Assembly: GCF_019649055.1 (NCBI RefSeq)
Contig: NW_026570278.1
Span: 248,001-312,000, forward strand
From: Paramacrobiotus metropolitanus
Taxonomy: Eukaryota; Tardigrada; Eutardigrada; Parachela; Macrobiotidae
Length of the DNA stretch: 64,000 nucleotides
Reading direction: 5' to 3'
Part shown: one piece after another, positions 24,201-36,709 of the stretch
How the letters are laid out: each line of letters starts with the position of its first letter
Position numbering within the stretch: the stretch's first letter is position 1
Program-made: the position numbers and the translations under genes
Notes under the pieces: model-generated
The model's input: only the letters and a program-made list of their open reading frames with translations
The model's database searches: none
Told to the model about the DNA's origin: nothing

Positions 24201-25819
24201 ATGCGTCCATTTCAAATATTAGTCCAGTGCGTAGTTCTTCTGGATTTTTTGCATCACAGCGTTGGAAAGCGAAAAGGTACGTATCAGTTTGCACGTGAAC
24301 AGTTGTGAAACATTTGGTGCAACTGTTTATTCGACAGGCGGCGAAGTGATACACGACAAGTCCGGGATGTTTTCACCGCTTCCTGCCTTCAACACGGAAC
24401 TGATGACCCGCGACCAGTGCGAACTACAGTTCACCGCCCACTGCGGAGTGCGCTCTAACGTCGGCAACTCCTTCGCGTGCGCTCAGAATCAAGGACTGGC
24501 TGTTAACTGCAGCAGTGAAGCATCCAACGATGAAGTAAGGCATCTGGCGATAGCGTTATCTAAACCACCACTCAAGGCGGTTTTCATCAGTCTCAACGAT
24601 GGACCACAAATCGCCTTTGAGAACTTAGCGCCGGTGCGCGAACAGACGGTGGTCTTCCAGCTCCACAACTGCCGTTTACCGCGTGCCACCAAGAAGCTGG
24701 CCCAACTGCGTCTGCCGCATCTGCTGGAATTTAGCGCCCATCACTGCCGCGCCTTGGATGTCAGACGAGCCGATTTTTGGCAGTCCGGCAAACTCCGACT
24801 CATCCAGTTCCACAATTCCACGATAGAATTCTTGGAAGAAGGCACCTTCGCCGATTTGCCTGGTTTGCGTCTCTTGTCGTTGGAACGCGGGTTATCCGAA
24901 ATCATGGAGTACCCGGAAGACATTCGAAGCTACATTGTAAGACTGCATTGCGGATGCGAGTTCAAATCTTTCCGACGTTGGTTTAGCGCCAGCAGACTGA
25001 TGCGGTATGCGAACGAAGGACAGATTTACCGCATCGAATACGACGCGTGGCGCAATGAAGATTTGGGGTATGACAATGTCGTCCTGCCCATCGACTGTAC
25101 CGAAGCAGCATTTCCCAACCAAACACTTTTTATTCGGAGTAGTCTGGATTCGTTTTCGGTTAACGAAGACCTTTGTGAGTCTGAAAAATTATTTCTAACT
25201 TTAATTTCTATAATAATGTGGGATAATTGACTGAAGTAAGTTTGCAGATAACGAAACGTTTCCCGAGCGCTGTGATAAGGACACCAACGATATGTTTCCC
25301 ACATTTTGGAGCGAACCGATGACTGAGAACGAATGCCGCGTACGAGAGCTCATCGAATGCAGTTGTCTGCTGCGGAGTTACCGGCGCTGCGAGGAGCAGT
25401 GGCCACGAGGGTCCTTTTCTTCAAGAACTAACTGCACTCACGCTGAAGAGGTTAACGAAATACGTCAGCTGGCCAAAGCTCTGGCGCAGCAACCGCCGCG
25501 TCCGACAGTGTGGACCATCGCAGACAGTGTTCCCATCACAACAGCCGACGTAGCACCGATTCGGCGGACCATCGTCCGGTTTGACCTTTTCAGATGCACC
25601 AGCAGCCGGTCGACGACGAAGGCTAGTGACCTCCAACTGACGAGTCTGTTGGACTATTGCATTTCGGATTGCAGCGATCTGGACGTCCAGCGAGACGACT
25701 TTCAGCTGCTCCCAAAGTTGCGCCTGCTGATTTTCTCTAACACCACAATCCACAGTCTGCATATCGGCGCTTTCAGTTATCTGTCAGAGTTGCGTTTGCT
25801 CAGTTTGGAACACGGTATC
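24201..25819 (+). pseudogene. LRR protein gene B, 5' part, interrupted by a Polinton
   Basis: Three in-phase exons are visible: 24201-24276, a signal peptide start (MRPFQILVQCVVLLDFLHHS); 24338-25174; and 25248-25819. Exon 2 is one complete LRR module like gene A: LRLLSLERG, then LHCGCEF, then LPIDC, then SVNEDLC. Exon 3 begins a second module with a Cys-rich start (ERCDKD, ECRVRELIECSC) and LRRs, and breaks off at LRLLSLEHGI exactly where the Polinton begins. The missing end of this module is at 48,881-49,195. Unless 22.8 kb can be spliced out, the encoded protein is truncated. The intact gene probably encoded a secreted or surface protein with two tandem LRR modules. Confidence 0.8.
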
Positions 25820-25862
25820 AGCAGCATTGGCGTCCCGCGGCGCGCTCTGCGATTTGTCACGT
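25820..25862 (+). repeat. Left 43-bp TIR of Polinton
   Basis: Exact reverse complement of 48609-48651. Weaker similarity may continue inward (TTTACGTCAT against TATTACGTCA). Confidence 0.92.
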
Positions 25863-27680
25863 CCCATCTGGACTTCCGGACTGTAAATGTTTACGTCATA
25901 ATAAATTACAAAAAAATCACAATATATAATAAAAATTCCTAATTACCGTATACTTAATCTCTACAGAACCACACGTTTTCATAACTCCAATAGTACTTAA
26001 TGAACTAATTGTTTAAATACAAATTTATCGAAAACAAACGCTTCGAAAGCGATTCTTTGAACCATTCAGCCAAAACAATAATTCTGGGTAAATACATCAG
26101 CCAAAACAAAACCCTGGCAAACAGCACCATGTCACTCGAGTAAAAACAAAACATTAGACCACATCAGTAACCCTATTGACATACCGATAATAATTCCATA
26201 ATAAATAATAAAAATTAATTGCAGTGGCAAAAGAACTTCACTGGCAACCAAAGGAAGCAATCAAGGCGCACACAATCGTAACGATATCCCAGCTGGACTT
26301 GTCAATTAAATAACTGGAGAACGGACCTACATATGCAAACCGATAATAATAAAATACACGATAATAATAAAATAAAATATTTCTGACACAAACGCAACGG
26401 AAAAGAATATGCTAGAAATACGTTAGCCAGCTCACCGATCATTGTATCCGATACAGGCAGGAACACATCCTTGCGCTGAGATTAGGGAATATAGGAAATG
26501 GAATACCAAATCATGGTCAGGAACTGCTTATCGGATAAAATAATTATCCAGTCAGATTATGCGATCAGCCTAAGCACAAAAAACGAAGACTAATATTAAC
26601 CATCATGATTTTACACGGTGACAGCGCGTGTTTTAGACTATTTTTGTAAATTAACATCACAAAATTAAAGCACGTGCGTTCCATACTGAAGAGGATTCCG
26701 AACGTGCAGAAAAGCATCGGCAATGTGAATAACAGCGAAGGAATCCATGGGAAATATAAACAAAAAACACTCTGTAACGGAAACACGGTTCACTTACACA
26801 TCTTTACAAAATGTCGACGCTGCAGATATATAATTTTTCAGCGGATCCGCATAACATTCAGCAGCCAGGGATACGGTGCTTATTACAACGGCAGCGTGTA
26901 CGTTTCATCTGAAATTAATAAATAAAATAAAACGACAAGAATTGCACCTACTTTGATAGTTGAAAAATAACCAACACAAATAATATTTCTAAGAGAATTT
27001 GGCAACTGCAGATCAGTGACAATTTCAACAAAAATTAATCTGCTATGTTAATATCACATATTCTTTTATTATTTCGAATGAATACTAAGTAAATATACGA
27101 AATCTGCAAGGCTTACCTGCAAGAACGCCAGCCTCCGTTCTCTCGTCTGTTCTGCTTGCTTGTCCGCCTTCGCGCACGCATCAATCGAATCCCCTCTAGT
27201 TCGCCGTCGTCCCCGCGTCCGCTAGTGCGCTCCGCATCTGCCACAGCCTCGCGTCCGCACAGGCAAGCTTCCATCGTTCTCCCCTGCGATCGCCATTGCC
27301 CCACGTCCGCCACAGCTCTGCGTCTGCATCAGCCCCGCGTCCGCCACGATAATGCGCCCTCCTCCACTGCCCCAACGTCCGTCGCCCCCCCGCGCTCTGC
27401 CGTCGCCCCCACGCCCGCCACCACTTCTGTTGCTCCTGATCCTCATAATCCTGACTTCCGGTCCCCTAACTTCCCCCCGCCTCCTGTACCTACTGCCCCT
27501 AGCTGTAACTACTGCCCCTGTATATGTTTTGATTAATTGAACGGATCTATATCAATGAAAAGAGTAAAGTTTAATCACGAATAATCGGTTAATAAGCTAA
27601 GCCTTAAAAGCGTTAGTTAAATGTGCTAAAAAATTAACAAAAAATGCAAAATCACAAGGAACGCAATTCAGCTAACGAAA
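25863..27680. other. Left arm of Polinton, no recognised gene
   Basis: AT-rich, interrupted by a C/G-biased island at about 27115-27540. The plus strand of the island reads as a Ser/Pro/Arg-rich frame (27156-27536) and the minus strand as Gly/Arg-rich. Neither frame has a recognisable domain. The open frame at 26674-26925 is unsupported. Confidence 0.4.
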
Positions 27681-27686
27681 AAAACA

Positions 27687-28056
27687 TTATTTATTAAACT
27701 GGTAAAGAAATTCTGCCATTTCGGCAGCCTCTTGGTGCATTTCGTCTGTCATCGCGTCCACAAAGGCGCGCAATGGCACTACAAATTATACATAAATAAT
27801 AAAATGAAAAAAGCTAGATAATTAAAGTACTTACAGTTTCCGCGGCGGGCACATTCCCGCAAGAACTGAATGTCTTGCTCCGCCAGTCCCAGGGCTACGA
27901 TTTCTTCGGGCAACTCCTCCTGGCCATCATGAACCTCTTCCTCCGCTGGAAGCTGCTCCTGTTCCTGGACTGGAATTTCTGCTGGCAATTCCACATGTTC
28001 TGGCTGTTCATCAGGAACGGTGGAAGATACTTCGTTATCAGAAGCGTTTTTCATTC
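27687..28056 (-). CDS. Small acidic orphan protein of the Polinton, spliced
   Basis: Two exons, about 28056-27835 and 27778-27687, join in phase across a short intron (T/GTAAGT donor, TTTGTAG acceptor). The frame has a Glu/Pro/Gln-rich middle (repeated LPAE and LPEE) and a C-terminal helix-like segment ending FNK. A further exon may lie at about 28130-28250 (donor GTAAGT at about 28134), but its phase does not fit the ATG at 28054, so it may be untranslated. No family is recognised. Confidence 0.45.
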
Positions 28057-28259
28057 TGTAAAATTGCTAATGTTATGTCTGTGAAAGGAAACAGTATGAA
28101 ATGAAAGTCAAATGGTGTGTGCGACTTAACTTACCATTTTCATCCATGCCAAGTGGTAATCAGGCGGACATGATGGAATGTTGTCTTCCATCATGTCAGG
28201 GTTCTGATCAGCGTTGTAATGCTGTACTTTAACGTGCACATTTGCGTTCGAATACATAA

Positions 28260-29535
28260 AAACTAACATTTTCATTTAAAAAACTGGCAACAACTAAAGG
28301 TATGTAGAACATTTTTATCACTACTATGACATCATTATATCATTACGTTACATACTTGTTTCCTGCTGATAATACAGTGCCTTTGCGAGCGCTCCGTATG
28401 GTTATGGCTTGACGCTTGGCTACACTAACGCCAAGTGGAAAAAGTCCGTCAGGTTTCCTGACAGATTTTTTCCACCTTCGTCCCGGTTCTTCTGGAACCT
28501 GCTATTACTCCCTATTCCTTGTTGTCCCTCAAGCGGTTGCCCTCGAAGTAAGTAATATTTAATATGCACTTTAATGTTACGTGGTATGCGAACTACTTTT
28601 ACGTTACGCTTTTAAGTTTCGAAGTTCAAAAGCAACGAGAGGTCGTAGGTGGAAAAAGTTTCTCACCAATCCTGGCCAACTTTTTCCACCTGACTAAAAT
28701 TCGATTTTATTCCATAATTACGGTTTTGTTTCTGTTGTCTAACCTTTTATTGGTACTAGAAGCTATTAATCTACTTATTTTCCGGTCTTCAGCTCAACTA
28801 TTTGGTCTCACTGACTAATTATTACTTTCTGTTTTACAGTTACTGTGATGCTACTATAAACGTACGAAAGGGCACCAAGGCATCCACGCTCCATTACCAT
28901 TCTCCCATTGCGATTCATTGATCTACAGTCCTAAAGGTTTATTTTATTATTATTCCATTAACAATTTGTTACTGAATATTATTATTATTATTATTTCATG
29001 AGTAATAATAGCAATATTCAATGAACTATTTAATACTGTTATTAATATTATATTGCTATTATTATTACATTAATATTAGATGATTACAACTACTACTTGT
29101 TATTTCTTTTGATATTGTTTATTGTTTTTATAAATATTCATTCTGAAAGTGTTAATATTGCTGTTGTGAATATTTCAACAATTTATTATAAATTTCATTT
29201 CTATTGTATATTCAAGTTATATATTTTTGCATTTATATGTGCATTCATATTATAAGTTTTGCACTTTTTGTTTTTCTGTGAGCTGCACTGATTTTAAATT
29301 AATATGTATATTTGTTGCAGGCCTATTACATTTGGGCAAGTACGAACCTCCGAAAAGTGTGGATATACGGGTCTCGGTAATACGCTTTTAATTCAGAGAA
29401 CAACGTTGTCATATGCTTTTACTGAAACTGTAAGACGATTTAAATAGACAAAAAAATAATATATTGCTCATTTTTCCTTAATAATATATTGAATATTTGG
29501 TAGGACGTTACAGCGTGGATAGCATTATTATTGCA
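28260..29535. other. Polinton left arm, hairpins and AT-rich DNA
   Basis: At 28430-28700 the motif GGTGGAAAAAGT and its complement recur several times and can form hairpins. 28940-29170 is ATT-rich simple sequence. A short splice-bounded stretch at about 29322-29380 (TTGTTGCAG before, GTAATAC after) could be an exon of an unrecognised gene. Confidence 0.35.
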
Positions 29536-29891
29536 ATGCCAAAACGTCGAACAATGGCTGATAAAGTCAAAAAGCCAAAACAAGTTGCGGGACCGTCTGG
29601 GTAAGCTGTAGTTAAGTATAAAATAATTCTTTCGTTAAACAAAATTATTTTCTAAATGATTTAAATATTTTGCGGTAAACTTTCTAACCATTAACACGGA
29701 ATCAACATACGCTTCTTTATGGAAGCGTGATATATTTTTATTGTTAGAATTATATCCGCAGCGATTCGTTACACCTTTCAGTCATTTATTACACTGTAAC
29801 AATCATAGGTCAAAGAGAGACAAATACTATTTAAGTAAGTTAAAAGTCACAAAGTTTATGAAATGGAAAATTTGCGTAACTGAAAACAAAG

Positions 29892-30104
29892 ATGGAGGTA
29901 CCGAAAAAATCCAAACCTGCGCTAAAGGCACTTGCCGTTATCTGCGTAATAATTTTAGTGGTAGTAGTGCTTATAGGAGATGTTATTCTGCCTATAGCAG
30001 TAGCTATCATGCAGCAGCAGCACCAAAATTTAAATCACACATCTTCTTCAACGTACCCAAACGGGAGCGTTGAAAGGTCAGGCAAAATCCTGCGCTTGTC
30101 ATAG
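29892..30104 (+). CDS. Small predicted single-pass membrane protein
   Basis: 70-aa ORF starting MEVPKKSKPALK, then a long hydrophobic helix (VICVIILVVVVLIGDVILPI), then a short hydrophilic tail with NHTS and NGS glycosylation sites. It overlaps the 3' end of the polymerase gene on the other strand by about 70 bp. A possible upstream exon (29538-29600, MPKRRTMADK, donor GTAAGC) does not join in phase. Function unknown and expression unproven. Confidence 0.35.
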   Translation: MEVPKKSKPALKALAVICVIILVVVVLIGDVILPIAVAIMQQQHQNLNHTSSSTYPNGSVERSGKILRLS

Positions 30105-33100
30105 GTGAGTCGAAAACGCTTGACTTGATCTACTGCATCGATTTCCAGTGTTCTTTTATTCCTGCGAATAACAGAGGAATAGCGCAGCAGGTACACTTGA
30201 GGGCCTGGCATCGTCCAGAGGGAAGTGAAAGTGTTTAAATTTAGTGTCTTTTTTGTAGAGCGGTTTAACGTGAATCCTTTGACCTTGCAAATGTGTCTAC
30301 CCTTGCTGGTGACATATGCATAGGACTTGGGTGCGCATACGGTGACCTCTTCAATATATTCCCGTCCTGTAATTCATTCGTTAAATCTCCCATATAATTG
30401 CCCAATGCAATTTCTGGATCCCCAGGTCGATGGATCCACATTAGGGAATCCGTATCAAAGTATATAAGCCGCCTACCCACCTGGGCCATGTACGAATACA
30501 GACGGAGCCGTGCATGGGCGGTTGTGAACCTGACAAAAAATTAAAGAATTTAACTGCAGTTAAAAATAACTCAAAGGATAAAGAGGTAAAACTCATGCTG
30601 CGAGAATGACATTAGTTTTTGGGTTCGTGCTGATAAAATCTTCTTTTGATTTGTACGTAACCTGTAGTATAGTATCGCTAAAAAATTCAATGTTATGCGT
30701 TTCCATAGCGTCGTTAAGGAGGATTTCATAAAAATCTTTCGGTTCCGAAATGAATTGAGTCGTCAGCCGGTCTTCACGCATTCCCAACCGGCCCCAGAAG
30801 CTGAAAATGTTTAAATAAAATAATAAAAAAATGACTTTTGTCAGTTTTGCATATATTAAACTTACTTATTTAAAAACAGTTTAGCTAAGGCACGGAGGCC
30901 AGGATTTTTCATAACCTTGGCTGGTTCTATTGCGACGCTTTCGCGCACTAAAAATTCTTGAACATAACGTTCCTTGTCTTCATCGGTCTGGACGTTCGAC
31001 GGCCAACCACTGGCCTCGGTTTTGAGCTTAAGAAAATGCTGAATATATTCAGCAAAAAGGCCTTCCCGTGATTCAGGAAAATGCCAGATTTCATGGACTT
31101 TTCTGACAGTATATCCTAAGGCGAGAGCTTTAGAAATCTCCACTGAACACCACACTCCTGTTAACGACCTTTCAGCATCCGTATGTGTGCAAGTTGCGTT
31201 CTGCTGCGTGTCAGCACAAATTCTGCAGAGAGGAAAGGTTAGCTTTCCCGTTCTGTATGGCAAAACCGGTAGCCAGAGCTGTTTCGGTGGAAGAATAGTG
31301 AGGCACATTAGTCCAAAGTAGTTTTCCAGGTTCTGATCAAAATCTTTAACGATGCGAACGTGCGGTCCGACAGGATAGCGCTTTCTTGAATTCACAAATG
31401 GATATTCGGAAATTACATCTGCAAACCTGGAAGACAGTTGATATATATTAATTATACTGTTAAATATGTTCTGAACACAGAAATTTATTCTATATAAAAA
31501 ATACCGTATCTCTTCTCCTGGGGCACATTTGTAGTGAATGCGAGTGCCGTTCGTCCGGCCACCGTACAAGGCATCTCTTGGATGCAGTGGCGGAATAATT
31601 TCAATCTCATTTATACCGTTTTTGAAATCTTCGTCCTCTGTAATGAGCTTATCATATTCACTTTCGTACATCCGGATAACTGAATAGCCCATCTCCCGTA
31701 ACGCTACTTCTCGCTCCATAGTTGCAGAATACAAATCTTGCATGGTTATTTTTCGTGTCGGGTTTACGAAAGTAGCCTTCGTTGTGCACGGATTGCCGTG
31801 CCAGTAATCTCCATAGAATTCGTAAATCAGTTCATTTTCTTCGTCAAAGCCGTCGACAAAAAATTTTCCAATCTTGTACTCTCTCAACAGCTGCTTCCCC
31901 TCAGTATTCTCAATGTAATTAAGCCACTTGCTGCATTTGAGAGAGCGCAAGCGCTGATTTGGACTTTTGACAACAGCCAGCAAATCTTTCTCCAAAATCC
32001 GCGCCCGCCAAAAGTAGTGGCAAATTCCTGCGATGGTGAGAGCCGAAGTGAACGGGCACAGCCCACTGGAAATATCCATGAACAATTTCCTGTATTCTTG
32101 TGAACATACGCGCAGTGTGTTTACGTCCTGCTGACAATATTTTACCAATTCTTCATTAACGTTATATAATCCTTTTTTCTTTCGGCGGTCTTTTCGATAA
32201 AATGCTTTAATAAATTTTTTTCTGTCCTTGTTGCTCATCAGGCTGTAATTGAAATCTTCTCTCTTCGGGTAAGCAATAATTTTCCCAAAGTTTTCGGGTC
32301 GATTAACTGGATGTGGGAATTTTCCTTTCTGTTCCGCAGCGCCAAATTCCTCGGCCCAGGCATCCAGTGATTGAGGATTATAATTCAGAGTATCTCTGAA
32401 TTTAATACCAAAATCAGCAACATCTAGTTGCATTATTTTTGCACCATTCATGATGAGTTTCGGCACAATGCCGTTTTTTAAAAGCCACTTTAGTACGAAG
32501 AACCCATCGAAGGCTCTCAAATTATGAGCCAAAACGTAGACGTTTCTGTGTAGGCCCGAAAAAAGGAATTCACAGAATTCATTTGTTATATCGCGGCCAA
32601 TTTGTGTAATGTCGGATGGAAAAATCCACTCTTCACCCGAGTCATCCTGTATTACCGCTAAATTTGGAATGAAATTACCGGTCTCAGGACAGGGAAACGT
32701 TTCAAAATCAAAGTATAAAAACTTTGCATTTTCGTGTTTCTCCATGTCTTGCTCAGTCAGAACTTCCGGTTCAATATAGCAGACGTGATCTTGCGGAGCG
32801 TGCAATTTACAGATATTACAAAATATTTCTCCGCAGACATGTTCTGTGGAGCGAGACGCCCGTGAAACAAACAACTTACATAACTGGCATACAAAGTAGG
32901 TCTGGCAAATTGTGATTCCGTTCCCTGCTGAACCGGCGGTGCGGTGATGGTCCATACAGTTTTCTCCGTTGAATGTACGACAGCAGTCTGGACAGTAGAG
33001 TTTTTCGTCACCAGCAGGATAGCAATCAGGCCTCAAGCACTGCTTACAACGATACATACAGCGGTGGCGGTTCTTGTGATCGTAACCTTGATTACATCGA

Positions 33101-34062
33101 TCACACCAGTAGGAAGACTTGAACCACGCTGGTAGGCTTTTCAATACGTCAAAATGATTATTATGGTGAAGAATTTGCAGTTTTTTTTCTGCATATTCGC
33201 CAGCAAAAATAATTGAGTTTAGATGGTCGATACTTGTAATCAGGATTTGGTAACCGGGTAGCGCCTGCTGAAAAAGCGGAACATCTTCAAGCGTGTATTG
33301 CCGCAAGTCCAATCCTGTATTAGCGATGAGCTCTTTGGCCATTTTTGTTTGCAGCGATTTATCGGAAGCTGTACGGAGACCTTTCAAGTGGTACAAACGA
33401 TTATATAACTGTGTATCTTCATCAGCCAAGGCTTTGGCAATTACTAAGGCACGGGCTAAGCAAAGGTTATCGGAATTACGGACGCGCACAACACTGCTCA
33501 TCTTCTCCAGTTTTCTGCGCAATAGAAAGGGTACGTCGTATTGACAAGAGCCAGCAGGAAGATTGGAGTGGTGAATTTCCAGCTCAAAGGATTCATCAAG
33601 CACAAATTCCTGGTTTGAATTCAACACGCGCGAAACTTCTTTCATCAATCGCTCCACTGTCATCTGATCACGGCGAATAAAAGGTGTATGTATAGGGTAC
33701 GCCAGATGACGGTTATGTAGTTTAATGCGACACCTTTCATGATCAGGAATATCAGTTAGGACTTTGTTCAGAATTTCATCCAAAATAGCAGCAATTGTAT
33801 CAGGGATTTCGGAAAACGGAATATGACTAAGATGATGTACCTTACACTGAAATCTTTTACAAGTCATCTTGAAATGGCGATTATAATAATCGTTTATTGG
33901 TTTCAGAATAAAAAAATTTCTTATATGAAAAGGGTCTTCATCGATATTATCATTAACGTCGTTAGCAGCAGCATCATCTTCATCATCAACATCGTTAACA
34001 GCATCAGCATTATTATTACCATTATCATGCTCAGCATTATCACCATTAACCACACGTGCCAT
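30035..34062 (-). CDS. polB: Family B DNA polymerase (Polinton type)
   Basis: This would replicate the element by protein priming. Exon 1 (34062-31505) has an acidic N-terminus and a segment with DNLCLARAL and NHFDVL that looks like the Cys and His of an OTU-type fold (inference). Clustered CXXC zinc motifs (WCDRC, CNIC) follow. The 3'-5' exonuclease motifs come next: DFETF (about residue 450), AHN...FDGFF (about 514) and KYCQQD (about 640). Motif A (DVISEYP) is in exon 2 (31426-30866), motif B spans exon 2/3 (LRALAKLF...FWGRLG; exon 3 30800-30600) and motif C, YFDTDS, is in exon 4 (from 30529). Three short introns separate the exons; the exon 3/4 joint is not exact. A 1-nt frameshift near 30357 separates the last roughly 105 codons, which end RILPDLSTLPFGY near 30050, so this copy is probably inactive. 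Confidence 0.9.
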
Positions 34063-34090
34063 TTTGACAGATGGAAAAGAAAAATCAGTC

Positions 34091-35971
34091 TTACAGCAGC
34101 AAATCTTTAATTGTGTTGAAATGATTATAGCACTGCTTTATAAAATCCAGCTCGTCCGATTTTATGTCGGCGATATTATTTTTGGAGGCGGTGTCTCCGG
34201 ATTTTATACGCAACACCAACGATGAATCATCGCTGGCAGTGGCGGAACGCTTTTCGTGAACAAAAGTGGCCTGTGTGTTTGTGTGGCTATCAATAACGTA
34301 CCAGAAAAGTGTTCCCGCATGCGCATTGGCTGTAGAGGTGGAAACAGCTTTGTGGCGGCCTTTGGCAAAGAGGTTTGAATTGGTCCATTCAACAATTTTG
34401 CCCAGAATATCCAGAGTGATGACGAGCTCGTTGCATCGAGCATTTTTGTGGCGGGCAATCACAAATTCGACTGTCGCAAATTTTGACGAGCAAAAAAACG
34501 CAATAAAAGGACTCGTAGATCCTTTGCGGTACAGAATGCTATATGCGTCTCGGTACAACTGGTAGTTATTGCGCAATGTCTTTTCGTCTCTTTTACTGCT
34601 AAAGTTTTGTGTGATCCATTCCATCGAAGCCGTTGGGGACAATTTAGTTCGCTTAGCTGCTGGAACAAGATGCTGGTCTTCGTTGTCGTCGTCTTTATTG
34701 TTGTTGTTGTTGTTAGTCGGCGCACCAGTAGCAGTAGGCAGAGTACCTAAAAAACATTTTAGCACGTTGTTATAAAATGAAAGTAAAGTTTTAATCAAAG
34801 CGCAATTCTACCATTAATTGCCTCGGAGAGAGGAAGAGCGGGAGCGGTCGTCGAGGACGTAGGAACGGCATAAACAGTTTGAAGTGGGTGTTGGATTGAT
34901 GTAGTGGCGGGTGCCACAGCTGTTGGTATAGCGGGCAGTGTAGTTAAAATTTCTTCGATTGACGAAATGGGTAGTTGCTGATCACCGTAGCACAATTCCG
35001 GGAGGATGTTGTAGGGTGACAAGACGATGTAGAGATGGCGCTCATTGTAGCATTCATATCGCGCAGTGTAACCAGGTACTGGATTAATAGCTGCAAAATT
35101 ATGGAGAATTTATTAAGAAAATTTATTTTTCTGCCCCTTCCAATAGCACGTAGTAACCAATGTGAGTCTACACAAGTATTACGTTTCAAATCCTCTCGAC
35201 GTCCATATAAAGTGGTTAGACGAAATATCTGGTCACCTACTGTAACACAAAAAGACCTTGTATATTTTAAATACTCTTATTCGCAAGAAAAAAATGACAA
35301 TTTAACAATAGTGATATCAGAAACCAGTATATATATTTTTATGTCACCATAATGAACGATTTCAGCTCCCGTTGTTTCGTCTGCAACATATTAAAACAGA
35401 ACATCAAAAGTGTTCAAAAATTAATATTTTATTATCAAGTTTCCTATAATTTTATGATTTTTTTATTAGTAATTACAAATGTGGCTTCTGACCTTTGAAA
35501 ACTGGTTGATTCGGTTGTGGCGACCACGGACTTGACAGTATCTCAGGCTGTTGTGCAGACAGCTGATTATGCGGCAAATTTTCCGTGGGTTGAAGTGTAA
35601 CTGCTGTTGCCGTTGTTTTTGTTTTTGATGCTGTTGTTGTTGCAGCTGTCACTGCTTAATTCATAAAGTTCAATTTTAGTTTTGAATAATAGACACAACT
35701 TATATTATTGTTGCCGATCCCTGGTTATTTTTACTGCCGTTTTGGGTAATATTAAAAGACTAATAAAAGTTTTATTACTGCTGCTGTTTCCCTTACCTAA
35801 TGCACCAGAATTTGACAAAAATGGTAAAGACGATGACATTGTCACCGTCGCAGTAGTTGTTGGTGTTGGTGGTGGTGGTGGTGGTAGAGGAAGTGGATTA
35901 GCATTAAATTCCTTCAACAGCACATTCAAAATATCTTCTGTATCATCCAAAAAACTGAAATTGTTGTCCAT
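34091..35971 (-). CDS. Four-exon orphan protein of the Polinton, Thr/Pro-rich N-terminus
   Basis: Exons 35971-35797, 35651-35493, 35090-34812 and about 34746-34091 join in phase with canonical sites (GTAAGG/AAGCAG, GTCAGA/TTGCAG, GTAGAA/TTTTAG), giving about 422 aa. The N-terminus (MDNNFSFLDDTEDILNVLL) is acidic-hydrophobic. A Pro run, Thr/Ala- and Gln/Pro-rich parts and an Asn/Asp run before a KRTK basic patch follow. The C-terminal 190 residues look globular (ITLDILGKIVEWTNS, HAGTLFWYVID). The arrangement of an activation-like N-terminus with a basic patch is compatible with a nuclear regulatory protein, but that is inference only. It lies just upstream of the polymerase gene on the same strand. 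Confidence 0.6.
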
Positions 35972-36201
35972 TTTAATCAGATATATTGTTGTGTGGGTGT
36001 ATGACACGTAAAATCGAAAACCATGAGAACAATATTGCAAGTAAATCTGAACTGAGTCAGAAAGAGTAGGAAAAAAACACACAAGCCATGAAATCTTCAA
36101 CATGTAAAAATATATATGTAAACTAGAAGTAATATGAGGCACAGTATTTTGCGGTGTGATATTTTGTTGCACGACAAATTCTTGCACAGAAAAACGTGCT
36201 A

Positions 36202-36578
36202 TCAAGTAAAGTAAATCGACGTCACGGATTCCACTGCCTGACGGCAGAATGCGCACTGGCTTCCTGGTTCCAGTGAAGATTTTGCGCACTGTCCACACAT
36301 GACCAGATGCTTGCACGGGGTGATCATCGTGTTGGCGTAGCGGACGAGACAAATTTTACACTTCAGTCGTTCAACAGTGCTCGCATCGTCTCCAACAGGC
36401 ACCTCCAAAGCGTCCTTCAGTGAATACGTCTGCTCTAAAAATTACACGTCCGGATTTTCGAGCGCTTCTTCCATTTCTTCCCAAAAGTAGAAACGCCCCT
36501 TATTCTTTGCTTTCGCCCGTTCGATGGCCGCTGGTTCGTATCCCAAGAGAGCTGCTTTCGTGTCCATAACCAGCACAC
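36202..36578 (-). CDS. RING-finger exon of IAP-like gene, with in-frame TAA
   Basis: This exon follows an acceptor (CCGCAG) at 36579 and is in phase with the BIR exons upstream. Its first part (LGYEPAAIERAKAKNKG and an acidic helix) occupies the place where IAPs often have a UBA domain. After an in-frame TAA at 36442-36444 the same frame continues into a C3HC4 RING: CKIC, then CKHLVMCGQCA, then CAFCR, ending VTSIYFT. This is the IAP type that recruits E2 enzymes for ubiquitin transfer. Translation could restart at the Met before EVPVGDD (36408), giving a free 68-aa RING protein. Confidence 0.75.
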
Positions 36579-36709
36579 CTGCGGATCACACAAGTATTTT
36601 CATGTATAAATTGTTGTACAACAAAATCTTATATAAGACTGTTTGCAATATTGAGAAAGAATTACAGAAGCAGTTGTGTCAAGTTTATACATATTTATTT
36701 TTCTTTACC

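Noticed and set aside
27222-27446. Gly/Arg-rich minus-strand frame
   Set aside because: Composition follows the C/G bias of the island; mirror image of the Pro-rich frame.
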